From: JACCXE01 sp963718605
GTDB taxonomy: Bacteria > Actinomycetota > Acidimicrobiia > Acidimicrobiales > JACCXE01
Reading direction: 5' to 3'
Length of the DNA: 64,000 bases
Assembly: GCA_963718605.1 (NCBI GenBank)
Contig: OY970363.1
Span: forward strand, 2,046,001 to 2,110,000
Shown here: positions 15,757 through 23,458 of the stretch, piece by piece
Layout: each line of letters begins with the position of its first letter
Position numbering within the stretch: position 1 is the first letter of the stretch
Translations under genes and position numbers: made by a program
Notes under the pieces: generated by a model
What the model saw: only the letters and a program-made list of their open reading frames with translations
Told to the model about the DNA's origin: nothing
Database searches by the model: none

Positions 15757-16154
15757 TGGAGGGCACGGCCGACAACCCGTGGGTCCTGAACACTCCGCCC
15801 GGCGGGTCGGAATACACCGCGTGGCGCGACGATTCAGCCGACCCGCCCGCGCTCGTCGTGCAAGTCGGCACGACGCAGTTGCGCTACCACCTGTCCGCCA
15901 TCGACGATCTGCACGCCATGCTCAAAGCGCACGGGGACTGGATGCCGCTCGGTAATGCCGACGAGCAGAAGCCGGCCAAGGACGGCACGGTGGAAGCATG
16001 GGCGCGCGCCGCGGACAACCCGGTCGGCGGCTGGTATGGACTGCGCAAGGGCTACCGCGGACGGTTCGCCAACTACGTCCCGCCTGTGCTCGAGCAACTC
16101 GGCCTGGCCGAGGTGGAGCATCAGCCCCGCAACAACCGCATGCGCGCGATCTGA
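15756..16154 (+). CDS. Conserved hypothetical protein of ArsR operon
   Basis: A 132-residue soluble protein, not recognised. Tryptophan-containing stretches (NPWVLNTPPGGSEYTAWRD at the N-terminus; GDWMPLG and NPVGGWYGLRKGYRGRFANYVPP in the second half) suggest a compact globular domain, and the N-terminal part looks like a short beta-rich unit. There is no signal peptide or membrane segment. The start overlaps the stop of the ABM-like gene, and the ArsR gene begins one base after its own stop, so it belongs firmly to this operon. Confidence 0.65.
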   Translation: MEGTADNPWVLNTPPGGSEYTAWRDDSADPPALVVQVGTTQLRYHLSAIDDLHAMLKAHGDWMPLGNADEQKPAKDGTVEAWARAADNPVGGWYGLRKGYRGRFANYVPPVLEQLGLAEVEHQPRNNRMRAI

Positions 16155-16155
16155 C

Positions 16156-16491
16156 GTGGTGGGGAGTGCGGCACCGGCAGGTGACCCGTTCGAGGCCCTC
16201 GGCGACGCGAACCGCAGGGCGATCATCGACCAACTGCGCCGCGGTGGGCGCTCGGTGCAAGAAATCGCCGACGACCTACCCATCAGTCGCCCCGCCGTGT
16301 CGCGTCACTTGCGGCTGCTGAAGCAGGCGGGGCTGGTGGTGGAAGAAGCGCGTGGAACGCGGCGCATCTATCGGCTCGACAACGCTGGTGCCGACGCGGC
16401 GCGCGCGTACTTGAACGAGGTGTGGGACGACGCCGTCGCGCGGTTCAAGCTGCTCGCCGAGAACACCGCGCCCACGAAGAAGCGCAAATGA
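16156..16491 (+). CDS. ArsR-family transcriptional regulator
   Basis: A 111-residue winged-helix repressor. DPFEALGDANRRAIIDQLRRG and SVQEIADDLPISRPAVSRHLRLLKQAGLV (shown by parts) are the classical ArsR helices, followed by the wing EEARGTRRIYRL. No cysteine metal site is present, so it belongs to the non-metal ArsR group usually paired with an AHSA1/SRPBCC gene. The GTG at 16156 lies just after the previous stop; a second GTG follows directly. It overlaps the AHSA1 gene by 4 bp and probably represses its own operon at the GTAAC palindromes. Confidence 0.9.
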   Translation: MVGSAAPAGDPFEALGDANRRAIIDQLRRGGRSVQEIADDLPISRPAVSRHLRLLKQAGLVVEEARGTRRIYRLDNAGADAARAYLNEVWDDAVARFKLLAENTAPTKKRK

Positions 16492-16931
16492 TCGAGCCGC
16501 TGCGCCTGTCCTATGACATTGCGTGCTCGGTCGAACACGCGTGGGACGTATGGACAACGAAGTTCTCCTCCTGGTGGCCTCGCGGACATACGACATCGGG
16601 CGATCCGGACACGGTTGTCACGCTTGAGGCTGGCGTCGGCGGCCGTATCTTCGAACGAACCTCGGCCGGCGACGAGATCGAGTGGGGTCGGGTGACAGTG
16701 TGGGAACCGCCCGCACGACTCTCGTACACATGGCACATCGGGCACGACGCGTCGGAGGCGACACTGGTCGAGTTGGCATTCGTCGCGGCCGGCGACGGCG
16801 CGACTCGTCTCGAAATCGAGCAGACGGGTTTCGAAAACCTCGGCGAGCGCGGCCTCGCCTATCGCGAGGGCAACACCGCCGGATGGGGTGCGCTGATCCC
16901 GCACTTCAGCGCGGCGGCTACTGCGGGGTGA
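16488..16931 (+). CDS. AHSA1/SRPBCC family protein
   Basis: A 147-residue START-like protein of the AHSA1 group. Evidence includes the first strand LRLSYDIACSVEHAWDVWT, the typical SSWWP helix, VGGRIFERTSAGDEIEWGRVTVWEPPARLSYTWH (in part), and the closing GWGALIPHF helix. ArsR-AHSA1 gene pairs are common in actinobacteria; the AHSA1 partner probably binds a hydrophobic ligand. The start overlaps the ArsR stop (ATGA). The 3' end overlaps the convergent thioesterase gene by 14 bp. Confidence 0.85.
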   Translation: MIEPLRLSYDIACSVEHAWDVWTTKFSSWWPRGHTTSGDPDTVVTLEAGVGGRIFERTSAGDEIEWGRVTVWEPPARLSYTWHIGHDASEATLVELAFVAAGDGATRLEIEQTGFENLGERGLAYREGNTAGWGALIPHFSAAATAG

Positions 16932-17364
16932 TGATCTTGAACGCGAGGGTCGACGCAGCGGCGAGCGGGCCGTCGACGCCGTCGTAGACATCCACGCGCA
17001 CGGTCACGGCGCGCTTGCTCCGTCGCAGCACGTGACCAACCGCGCGCGCGATCGGGCTCATCACCGGCGCGAGGTAGTGCACGGTCAAATCGGTGGTGAC
17101 AACGATCGAATCAGGGCCGGCACCTTGCATCGCCATGCGGCCGCCGACGAGATCGGCGAGCGTCGCGATCGCGCCACCCTGCAGGGCGCCGCGCGGGCCG
17201 GTGATGCGATCGTGGATGTCGAGGTCGAGCACCAGGTCAGCCCCGTCGACTTCGGCGACGGTCGTAGGCAACATGCCGAGCAGGTTCTCGCCGTTGTTGA
17301 CCGACTCGATGAACCGCGCGATCTGGTCCTGCATCGCCGTCTGCGGTTCCTCGGCGTCGGTCAC
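16918..17364 (-). CDS. PaaI-type hotdog-fold thioesterase
   Basis: A 148-residue hotdog thioesterase. The signature region GALQGGAIATLADLVGGRMA (about residues 80-99) corresponds to the HGG/N-GG active-site helix of PaaI/4HBT proteins, and TTDLTVHYLAPV and RRSKRAVTVRVDVYD are the family strands. It hydrolyses acyl-CoA thioesters and would release stalled CoA intermediates. It starts at GTG, overlaps the TesB gene by 4 bp and is the last gene of the leftward operon that begins at the amidohydrolase 22119. Confidence 0.85.
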   Translation of the reverse strand: MTDAEEPQTAMQDQIARFIESVNNGENLLGMLPTTVAEVDGADLVLDLDIHDRITGPRGALQGGAIATLADLVGGRMAMQGAGPDSIVVTTDLTVHYLAPVMSPIARAVGHVLRRSKRAVTVRVDVYDGVDGPLAAASTLAFKIITPQ

Positions 17365-18152
17365 TGCGGCGAGATCGATCGGATCATCGACTCCTGCGCA
17401 AACGACGCCACGATCTCGCCGCTGCCGTTGAACACGTCGCCGCGGCCGAAGGCGCGGCCGTTAGCAACGATCGGTGCCTCCTGCACGAGCAGCAACCAGT
17501 CGTTCATGACAAAGGGCTGATGGAACCAGAGCGAGTGGCTGGTTACCGCCGTATGTAACGACACGGTCGAGTCGGCTTGCGACACGCCCTCGAAGGGACG
17601 CAGCGCGGTGCCGATGATCGTGAGGTCGGTCGAGTGGGCGAGGAGCGCCTGATGCGTAGACAGTGGCGCGTCTGCCGGGACATCCGCGCGCAGCCACATC
17701 TCATACGTGGCGGGTCCGGCGTCTTTCGACGCGAGGTCCACGCCGTTCACCACCCGGATGTCGAAGGGCATCATCACGTTCTCGGTCGGAGTGCCCTCCT
17801 CGGGTGCGCCGACTGATGGCGGCGCGTCACTGCGATGCAACGACGACTCTTCCGGCGCGTGCATCGATACGGTGGCCGCGCTGATCACCTTGTCGTCCTG
17901 CGTGGCGATGATCGAAGTCGTGCCGAATGTGCGGCCGTCCTGCAGCTTTTCCACGCCGTACTCCATGCGTTTCGACGTGTCGCCTTCGCGCGGGAACAGC
18001 ACGTTGATCGACTTCACGACCTTGTCGGGCGACGCCTTGGACGCGGCGACGATCATCTGCGCGAGGATCTGTCCACCGAAGACGCGGTGGTAGCCGATGT
18101 CGAGGTTGTCGCCTGAGTCGAGGCAGTCGATGAGGTCAGCGAGGCCGAACAT
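17361..18152 (-). CDS. tesB: Acyl-CoA thioesterase II
   Basis: A 263-residue double-hotdog TesB-family enzyme. The N-terminal hotdog starts DIGYHRVFGGQILAQMIVAA, the typical TesB H.VFGG.. motif, and the C-terminal domain carries YEMWLRAD, HQALLAHSTDLTIIGTAL and SHSLWFHQPF with the catalytic Asp/Thr/Gln region. It cleaves medium- or long-chain acyl-CoA, probably to free CoA during catabolism. It is coupled to the PaaI gene after it; the SDR gene ends 18 bp upstream. Confidence 0.93.
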   Translation of the reverse strand: MFGLADLIDCLDSGDNLDIGYHRVFGGQILAQMIVAASKASPDKVVKSINVLFPREGDTSKRMEYGVEKLQDGRTFGTTSIIATQDDKVISAATVSMHAPEESSLHRSDAPPSVGAPEEGTPTENVMMPFDIRVVNGVDLASKDAGPATYEMWLRADVPADAPLSTHQALLAHSTDLTIIGTALRPFEGVSQADSTVSLHTAVTSHSLWFHQPFVMNDWLLLVQEAPIVANGRAFGRGDVFNGSGEIVASFAQESMIRSISPQ

Positions 18153-18170
18153 GCGCAGGGACGTTAACGA

Positions 18171-19022
18171 CTAGCCGTCGACGAACATCGAGTCGGCGGC
18201 GGCGGCCAGACCGTTGAACAACTCGAGTGTCGGACCGTCCGGGTGGGGTCGATCGGCGACCGCCTGCGACGCCATGATTCCTTCGCGTTCGCGCAGGTCG
18301 AGCATCGACTCGCGTCGGCCTGAGTACGGCATCGCCTGATCGAGCATCCACAGGATGCCTTCAGCCGCGACCTCGCACGGCTCCCACGTCGATCGGTCCA
18401 CACCGGGTGTGTTGGCGACGAAGCCCTCGGACGCGACCGCGAGGTCGATGCGAAAGCAGTTGACCGCGATGTTGTCGCCTTGCAGCTGACGGGCGAGGTC
18501 GACCGTGAGGCGTTCGAGCGCGATCTTCGACACGCCGTAAGACATCAAGCCGGGGACGGGGAGCAGTGCAGCGACCGACGAGACGTTGAGAATCTGCCCG
18601 CCGCCCGCCGCGCGCATATGGGGGACCGCCGCGCGCGCCGCGATGAACGGCGCGTCGAAGTTCACCTTCATCACGAGGTCGTGCTTGTTCAGCGGGATGT
18701 CGAGGTCGCCGACGAAGGTGATCGCAGCGTTGTTGATCAGGATGTCGATGCCGCCAAGTTCGTCGACGGTGCGCGCGACCATCGCCTCGACGTCCGCGGC
18801 GTCGGCGAGGTTGGTAGGGACGGCGAGCGCGGTGCCGCCCGCGTCGGCGATGCGGGCCACGGTGTCGTCGAGCGTGCCCGGTGTGCGCTGCGGCGACGCC
18901 GCCGTCGAACGAGCCGCGCACGCGACGAGAGCGCCGCGTTCCGCTAGTGCAACCGCCACCGCGGCGCCGACGCCACGAGATGCTCCAGTGACGAGCGCGA
19001 CCTTGCCGATGAGGTCAGCCAC
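18171..19022 (-). CDS. Short-chain dehydrogenase/reductase
   Basis: A 283-residue SDR oxidoreductase. The cofactor motif TGASRGVGAAVAVAL lies at residues 14-28, NNAA near 92, the catalytic Ser in SSVAALLPVPG, and Tyr/Lys in SYGVSKIALERL. The ARS..S region after strand 2 suggests NADP(H). The C-terminal 60 residues (EREGIMASQAVADRPHP) are longer than in simple SDRs. It starts at GTG. It lies between the thiolase-like gene and TesB, so it may be a hydroxyacyl-CoA or alcohol dehydrogenase of the same pathway. Confidence 0.88.
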   Translation of the reverse strand: MADLIGKVALVTGASRGVGAAVAVALAERGALVACAARSTAASPQRTPGTLDDTVARIADAGGTALAVPTNLADAADVEAMVARTVDELGGIDILINNAAITFVGDLDIPLNKHDLVMKVNFDAPFIAARAAVPHMRAAGGGQILNVSSVAALLPVPGLMSYGVSKIALERLTVDLARQLQGDNIAVNCFRIDLAVASEGFVANTPGVDRSTWEPCEVAAEGILWMLDQAMPYSGRRESMLDLREREGIMASQAVADRPHPDGPTLELFNGLAAAADSMFVDG

Positions 19023-19028
19023 GTCGAG

Positions 19029-20240
19029 CTAGGCCAACCGCGACAGGAGCATGCAGCCGCCGATGGGGCCGCCGCCGTTGCCGATCGCCGCGACCTCGGG
19101 CTGCTTCTTCACGACCTGGCGTTCCCCGGCTTCGCCCCGCAGCTGCATGACAGCTTCATGGATGAACCCGAAGCCGTGCAGGCGTCCCGCGGACAGCTGC
19201 CCGCCGTGGGTGTTGAGCGGCAGTTCCCCGTCGAGCGCGATGCGCGCTCCGCCTTCGATGAACGGTCCGGACTCGCCGCGCCCGCAGAACCCGAGCGCTT
19301 CGAGCCACGTCATGGTGAGGAACGAGAACCCGTCGTACAGCTCGGCGATGTCGACGTCGGTCGGCTTTAGCGACGTACGCGTCCACATCTGCGCGCCGGC
19401 GTCGCGGGCACACATCGTGGTCATGTCCTCCCACTGGTCCCACGAGGGACGGCCCCGTAGCGCCGTGCCCATTGCTTCGACGCGGGCGACGGGGTGGTCG
19501 ACGTTCGGCGCGTGTTCCGCCGCGCTGACAATCACCGCAGTCGAACCGTCGCAGGGCACGTCGCAGTCGAAGAGGTGGAACGGCGTGGTGATCATGCGCG
19601 AACTCATGTAGTCGTCCATCGACATCGGGTCGCGGAAGATCGCGTTCGGGTTTCGCCCCGCCATTGTGCGCCCGTTGATCGCAATCTGCGCCAGCTGTTC
19701 CTGCGTGGTGCCGAACTCGTACATGTGGCGTTGCGCGCACATCGCCAACCAACACGCGGCGGAATACGCCCGCATCGGGATGCTCCACTGGAACTCGCCG
19801 CCGACCTTCGGCGGCCCGCCGCCGCTTCCGCCGCCGCCGAGACCTATGCCGGCGCGACTGCCGGTGCCCTGCGCGGTCGACTCGGACACGGTGCGGTACA
19901 CGAGCACGTGCTTCGCGAGGCCGGCGCCGACCGCCATTACCGCGTTGATCACTGCCTGAATCTGTGCGGGGCCTTCCCGACCGCCGCTGTGCCAGTTCAG
20001 CTTCAGACGCAGCGCCTCCTGCACTTCGGGCGTGCCCGGGCCGGCGAACCCAGCGGGCGCGCCGCCCATGCCGCCGGGGTACGCGGCGAGGCCGTCGATG
20101 TCGGCCACGGTCAGGCCGGCGTCGGCGATCGCAGCCCGTGACGCGTCGAGCGTGAGGTCCAGGTCCGTGCGGTTCAGTCGGCGCCCGATCGCGCTCTGCC
20201 CCACCCCCGAAATGATCGACCGATTCTCAAAGTCCGTCAT
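19029..20240 (-). CDS. Thiolase-like protein (Ltp2/SCP-x type, nucleophilic Cys absent)
   Basis: A 403-residue thiolase-fold protein of the lipid-transfer-protein/acetyl-CoA acetyltransferase group. Where thiolases have the nucleophile (N..CSSG), it reads NWHSGGREGPAQI, so no Cys is present; other parts are family-like (AELYDGFSFLTMTWLEALGFCGRGESG, and GGQLSAGRLHGFGFIHEAVMQL). Steroid retro-aldolases such as Ltp2 share this layout and need a DUF35 partner; the DUF35 gene lies directly upstream, separated only by two hairpin repeats. A C-C-bond-cleaving aldolase is the likeliest role, with substrate unproven. The internal GGGGSGGGPP is unusual. Confidence 0.82.
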   Translation of the reverse strand: MTDFENRSIISGVGQSAIGRRLNRTDLDLTLDASRAAIADAGLTVADIDGLAAYPGGMGGAPAGFAGPGTPEVQEALRLKLNWHSGGREGPAQIQAVINAVMAVGAGLAKHVLVYRTVSESTAQGTGSRAGIGLGGGGSGGGPPKVGGEFQWSIPMRAYSAACWLAMCAQRHMYEFGTTQEQLAQIAINGRTMAGRNPNAIFRDPMSMDDYMSSRMITTPFHLFDCDVPCDGSTAVIVSAAEHAPNVDHPVARVEAMGTALRGRPSWDQWEDMTTMCARDAGAQMWTRTSLKPTDVDIAELYDGFSFLTMTWLEALGFCGRGESGPFIEGGARIALDGELPLNTHGGQLSAGRLHGFGFIHEAVMQLRGEAGERQVVKKQPEVAAIGNGGGPIGGCMLLSRLA

Positions 20241-20283
20241 GCGGACGCCCCGTCCTCAAACCGGGCCCGAACCCGAAGCCGAA

Positions 20284-20332
20284 GCCGAACTGGGCGCGTG
20301 TGGTGCCGGAACCCGGCACGGGGTGCGCCCAG
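20284..20332. repeat. REP-like palindromic repeat, copy 1
   Basis: A 49-bp unit with outer arms GAACTGGGCGC / GCGCCCAGTTC (11 bp) and an inner stem GTGCCGG-AAC-CCGGCAC, so it folds into a two-level hairpin on either strand. It is followed 15 bp later by a near-identical copy. It lies in the 172-bp gap between the DUF35 and thiolase-like genes of the same operon, where it would form RNA hairpins in the transcript. Confidence 0.85.
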
Positions 20333-20347
20333 TTCCGGACTTATCCC

Positions 20348-20396
20348 GAACTGGGCGCGTCTGGTGCCGGAATCCGGCATGGGGTGCGCCCAGTTC
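20348..20396. repeat. REP-like palindromic repeat, copy 2
   Basis: The second 49-bp unit has outer arms identical to copy 1 and three base changes inside (GTCTGG for GTGTGG, AAT for AAC, GCAT for GCAC); the inner stem survives with one G-T wobble. The pair stands in direct orientation. This may be a mobile palindromic element of the REP type or an mRNA-processing or stabilising signal. Confidence 0.85.
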
Positions 20397-20412
20397 GCAG
20401 AGGGGGGACGGG

Positions 20413-20820
20413 TCATTCCGTCACCGGTTCGAAGAGGGGGAAGTAGATGTCGTCGTGTTGCTCGAACCACACCTGTACGGGCATGCCGATCTTCACGTCC
20501 TCGAGCGTGCAGTTGACGATGTTGGACGTCAAGCGCATGCCTTCTTGCTCGGGGAACTCGACGAGGATGATCGCCCACGGTTCCGTTGATCCGTCCCACG
20601 GCTGATGGTTGATCGTGAACGAGTGCACGGTCGCCTTGCCGCTGACCACCGACGGGGACAGGTCGCGCGACTCGCACATCGGACACTGCGGCAGCGGCGG
20701 GTGCAAGTAGTAGCCGCAGTTGTTGCAGCGAAGGAAGCGAAGTTGGCCGTCCGCGCCAGAGGTCCAGAAGAAACGGTTCTCGTCATCTAACGCCGGAAGG
20801 ACGCGAAAGGGAGCGGTCAA
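20413..20820 (-). CDS. DUF35 zinc-ribbon/OB-fold protein, partner of the thiolase-like protein
   Basis: A 135-residue protein with an N-terminal helix (DDENRFFWTSGADGQL), a rubredoxin-like zinc ribbon with Cys32, Cys35, Cys46 and Cys49 (CNNC...CPMC), and an OB-fold (VHSFTINHQPWDGSTEPWAIILVEF, in part) ending near MPVQVWFEQHDD. This is the ChsH2-DUF35/Ltp2-partner family, which binds acyl-CoA and activates thiolase-fold aldolases. The start is TTG at 20818-20820, directly after the amidohydrolase stop. It is third-to-last in confidence only because of that unusual start; the fold assignment is firm. Confidence 0.88.
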   Translation of the reverse strand: MTAPFRVLPALDDENRFFWTSGADGQLRFLRCNNCGYYLHPPLPQCPMCESRDLSPSVVSGKATVHSFTINHQPWDGSTEPWAIILVEFPEQEGMRLTSNIVNCTLEDVKIGMPVQVWFEQHDDIYFPLFEPVTE

Positions 20821-22119
20821 CTAACGGCCGCTGCGCGCCGCGATGCGCTCGCTCAGCGTGATCGCCGTGACAATGCCGCCGTCCTTCTTGAACGCGCCGG
20901 TGCCGTAGGACTTCGGAGTCGTGTCGACGTCGGTCGCCTGCGCGCGCAGCGCGCCAACCGTGCACTGCTCCTTCGGGATGTGCGAGAACGCGTCGAACTT
21001 GAAATGGTTCATCGCGTTGAGGTGCGTGATCTTGTTGATCTCTTCGTCGGGGATGCCGTCGAGGTATTTCATCGCCATCTCGGGCGCGTTGGGCCACGTG
21101 GAGTCGGAGTGGGGGTAGTCGCACTCCCACATGATCGAGTCCATGTTGAGGTGGTGGCGCACTTCCATGCCGACGGCGTCGTCGATGAAGCACGTGAGGA
21201 CGTTCTCGTTGAATACCTGACTCGGCAACTTGCCGCCGAAGTCCTGATTCGTCCACTGGTGATGGTGGTTGTAGACGTAGTCGAGGCGCTCGAGGAAGTA
21301 CGGAATCCAACCGATGCCGCCTTCGCTGAGCGCAACCTTCAGGTTCGGGAACTTGCGGAACATCGGCGACCAGATCAGGTCGGCGGCGCACTGCACGATG
21401 TTCATCGGCTGCAGCGTGATCATCGTGTCCATCGGCGCGTCCATCGACGTGATGGTGATCTGGCTCGACGAACCGATGTGCAGGCACAGCACCGACTCGG
21501 TCTCCTGCATTGCAGCGAGGAACGGATCCCAGTGATCGGAGTGGTAGCTGGGGAGGTTGTTGATCTTGGACGGGTTCTCGCTGAACGTGAATGCGTGGCA
21601 ACCCTTCTCGGCCACGCGCAGCACTTCGTCCGCCATCAATTGCGGGTCCCAGATGGGCGGGATGGCCAGCGGGATCATGCGGCCGGGGTACGTGCCGCAC
21701 CATTCGTCGATGTGCCAGTCGTTGTACGCGCGCAGCAGTTCAAGCGCGACGTCCTTGTCTTCCATTGTGTAGAAGAGCGTCCCCGCGAAGCCGACGAGCG
21801 ACGGGAAGTTGAGCGAGCCGAGCACGCCGTTGACGTTCATGTCGCGGATCCGCTCGTGGATGTCGAAGCAGCCCTTGCGCATCTGATCGAACGAGGTCGG
21901 GTCGAGGCCGTACTCCAGCGGGTCGCGGCCGGCGACCGCGTTGAGGCCCACGTTGGGCATCGGCGCGCCTTCGAACACCCACGAGTCGGTGCCGTCGTCC
22001 AGCTTCTCGACCCGCGGCGCCATCTCGGCGGCTTTCTTGCTGAGGCGACCCTCGAACAGGTCCGGAGGCTCGACCACATGATCGTCCACGCTCACCAGAA
22101 TCAGATCGTCTACCTGCAT
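20821..22119 (-). CDS. Amidohydrolase 2 family metal-dependent hydrolase
   Basis: A 432-residue TIM-barrel protein. The N-terminus has VSVDDHVVEPPDLFEGRL (metal-site strand, about residues 8-25), then a central CLHIGSSS strand, LSEGGIGWIPYFLERLDYV near 270, and MWECDYPHSDSTWP near 335 with the C-terminal Asp. These match the paralogue at 34707 very closely (SVDDHLVEPP, SEGGIGW, VDYPHGDSTWP), so the two form a subfamily distinct from those at 4011 and 42061. It is the first gene of the six-gene leftward catabolic operon and starts 31 bp from the shared operator. The substrate is unknown. Confidence 0.87.
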   Translation of the reverse strand: MQVDDLILVSVDDHVVEPPDLFEGRLSKKAAEMAPRVEKLDDGTDSWVFEGAPMPNVGLNAVAGRDPLEYGLDPTSFDQMRKGCFDIHERIRDMNVNGVLGSLNFPSLVGFAGTLFYTMEDKDVALELLRAYNDWHIDEWCGTYPGRMIPLAIPPIWDPQLMADEVLRVAEKGCHAFTFSENPSKINNLPSYHSDHWDPFLAAMQETESVLCLHIGSSSQITITSMDAPMDTMITLQPMNIVQCAADLIWSPMFRKFPNLKVALSEGGIGWIPYFLERLDYVYNHHHQWTNQDFGGKLPSQVFNENVLTCFIDDAVGMEVRHHLNMDSIMWECDYPHSDSTWPNAPEMAMKYLDGIPDEEINKITHLNAMNHFKFDAFSHIPKEQCTVGALRAQATDVDTTPKSYGTGAFKKDGGIVTAITLSERIAARSGR

Positions 22120-22150
22120 TTTTCCCTCCCGACGGCTCCCAAGAACAAAC

Positions 22151-22166
22151 CTGACGCCGCTGTTAG
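22151..22166 (-). promoter_or_regulatory. Shared 16-bp operator motif, copy 2 (CTAACAG-CG-GCGTCAG)
   Basis: Read on the minus strand the sequence is CTAACAGCGGCGTCAG. It lies in the 58-bp gap between the divergent amidohydrolase operon and the double-TetR operon, 11 bp before the regulator's ATG. It could therefore switch both operons and provide autoregulation of the regulator. Copies at 3971, 40494, 55511 and 61430 stand at other catabolic promoters. Confidence 0.7.
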
Positions 22167-22177
22167 ATTAATCATCA

Positions 22178-23458
22178 ATGACCGAGGCGCGGCCGGCGGA
22201 CGGCACCGATATCGTCCGGCGGCGACCGTTCGGTGCGAATCCAACGGTCGGCGAGCGGGGGACCGATACGCAGCGCCGAATCCTCGCGGCCGGGCTCGAC
22301 GTTTTCGCCGAAGTCGGCTTCGACGGTGCCCGGGTCGAGCTCATCACGGAGAAGGCCGGATGCTCGCGGCCCGCGTTTTACCAGTACTTCTCGTCGAAGG
22401 ACGACGTGTTCTGGAAGCTCGCCGGTCGGCTTGGCCACGAGATGGTCGAGTTGGGCGACGGGCTCGGCACGATCACGCGCGACGCGGCCGGTGTTGCCGA
22501 CCTCGAGCGCTGGATCGATGCGTTCGCGGCGCTCCACGAGACGTATTCGGCGATCTTCGCGTCGTTCCAGGCCGCCGCCCGCGACCAGCCAACGACGGGT
22601 CAGTCCTCCGTCTCGATCAGCGACCGGCTCGCCGCCGCGATCCTGCGCGCCTTCGGGCTCGACCCGTCGTTGCACGAGTCGATCGTGCTGGCGACCGGCG
22701 TCGTCAGCGTGATGATTCGTTGCGCGTTCTATTGGGAGCAGATGGGAGAACTCGGCGACCGCGCCGAGATCGTGCGCGGGTTGGCCCAGATCGTGCACCG
22801 CCTATTCGCCGGGCCGATCGACGGCGTCAACCTGATGCGGGGTCGGGCCGCGACCACGCCGGTGCCGCCGGCGCCCCACGTCGAGCACATCCGTGACCTA
22901 CGTCCGCGGGGCGAAAAGACGCGTCAACGACTGCTTGACGCGGGCGCCAAGGTCCTCCCCGAGCACGGTTACCTCGCCGCCCGCGTCGACGACATCGTCG
23001 AAGTCGCCGGCGTGTCGCACGGCAGCTTCTACCGCTACTTCGAAAACAAGGACGACTTCTTTCGCGTGCTCGCCGAAGGCGCGTCGCTGCGGATGATCGA
23101 TCTGCTCGAAGCGTTCCCGTCCACCGGCGACGTGGTGGAACTGCGGGCGTGGACCGAGGAGTGGTTCCAGACCTACGAGAGCAATGGCGGCGTGATCAGC
23201 GTCTGGCAAGAGATGCAAGAGTCCGACCCCGCGCTGGCCACGTTCTCGCGCAAGGTGGCCGCCGCGGTGATCGCCCGACTCGCGCACGTGCTCGAGTCGC
23301 GCGGGTTCGGCAATACGAACGTCGACTCGCTCGCGTTCCTCGCCGTTACCGAGCGGCTGCCCTATTCGGTGTTCACGCTGCGCTTCAGCGAGCGGGACGA
23401 AGCGATCGACGCGATGGTCGCGATCATCCGCAACGGATTCCTTGGGTTGACTGCCTAA
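22178..23458 (+). CDS. Tandem (double) TetR-family regulator, Mce3R-like
   Basis: A 426-residue single chain with two complete TetR modules. HTH 1 is at about residues 30-75 (LDVFAEVGFDGARVELITEKAGCSRPAFYQYF in parts) and HTH 2 at about 245-290 (GYLAARVDDIVEVAGVSHGSFYRYFENKDDFF in parts), each followed by its own ligand-domain helices. Mycobacterial Mce3R has the same rare build and binds asymmetric DNA. The two recognition helices here differ (GCSRPAFYQYF and GVSHGSFYRYF), which fits reading of the two unlike halves of the shared operator. It is the first gene of the FadE-FadE-FadD17-LLM operon. Confidence 0.88.
   Translation: MTEARPADGTDIVRRRPFGANPTVGERGTDTQRRILAAGLDVFAEVGFDGARVELITEKAGCSRPAFYQYFSSKDDVFWKLAGRLGHEMVELGDGLGTITRDAAGVADLERWIDAFAALHETYSAIFASFQAAARDQPTTGQSSVSISDRLAAAILRAFGLDPSLHESIVLATGVVSVMIRCAFYWEQMGELGDRAEIVRGLAQIVHRLFAGPIDGVNLMRGRAATTPVPPAPHVEHIRDLRPRGEKTRQRLLDAGAKVLPEHGYLAARVDDIVEVAGVSHGSFYRYFENKDDFFRVLAEGASLRMIDLLEAFPSTGDVVELRAWTEEWFQTYESNGGVISVWQEMQESDPALATFSRKVAAAVIARLAHVLESRGFGNTNVDSLAFLAVTERLPYSVFTLRFSERDEAIDAMVAIIRNGFLGLTA

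Noticed and set aside
20284..20396. Insertion-sequence ends or a CRISPR-like array
   Set aside because: There are only two units, 15 bp apart, each internally palindromic, with no transposase or cas gene nearby.
20980..22896. A 638-codon open frame antisense to the amidohydrolase and running into the double-TetR gene
   Set aside because: Its composition (V, R, H, E repeats) mirrors the conserved amidohydrolase on the other strand, and it crosses the operator and a divergent promoter; no domain is recognisable.
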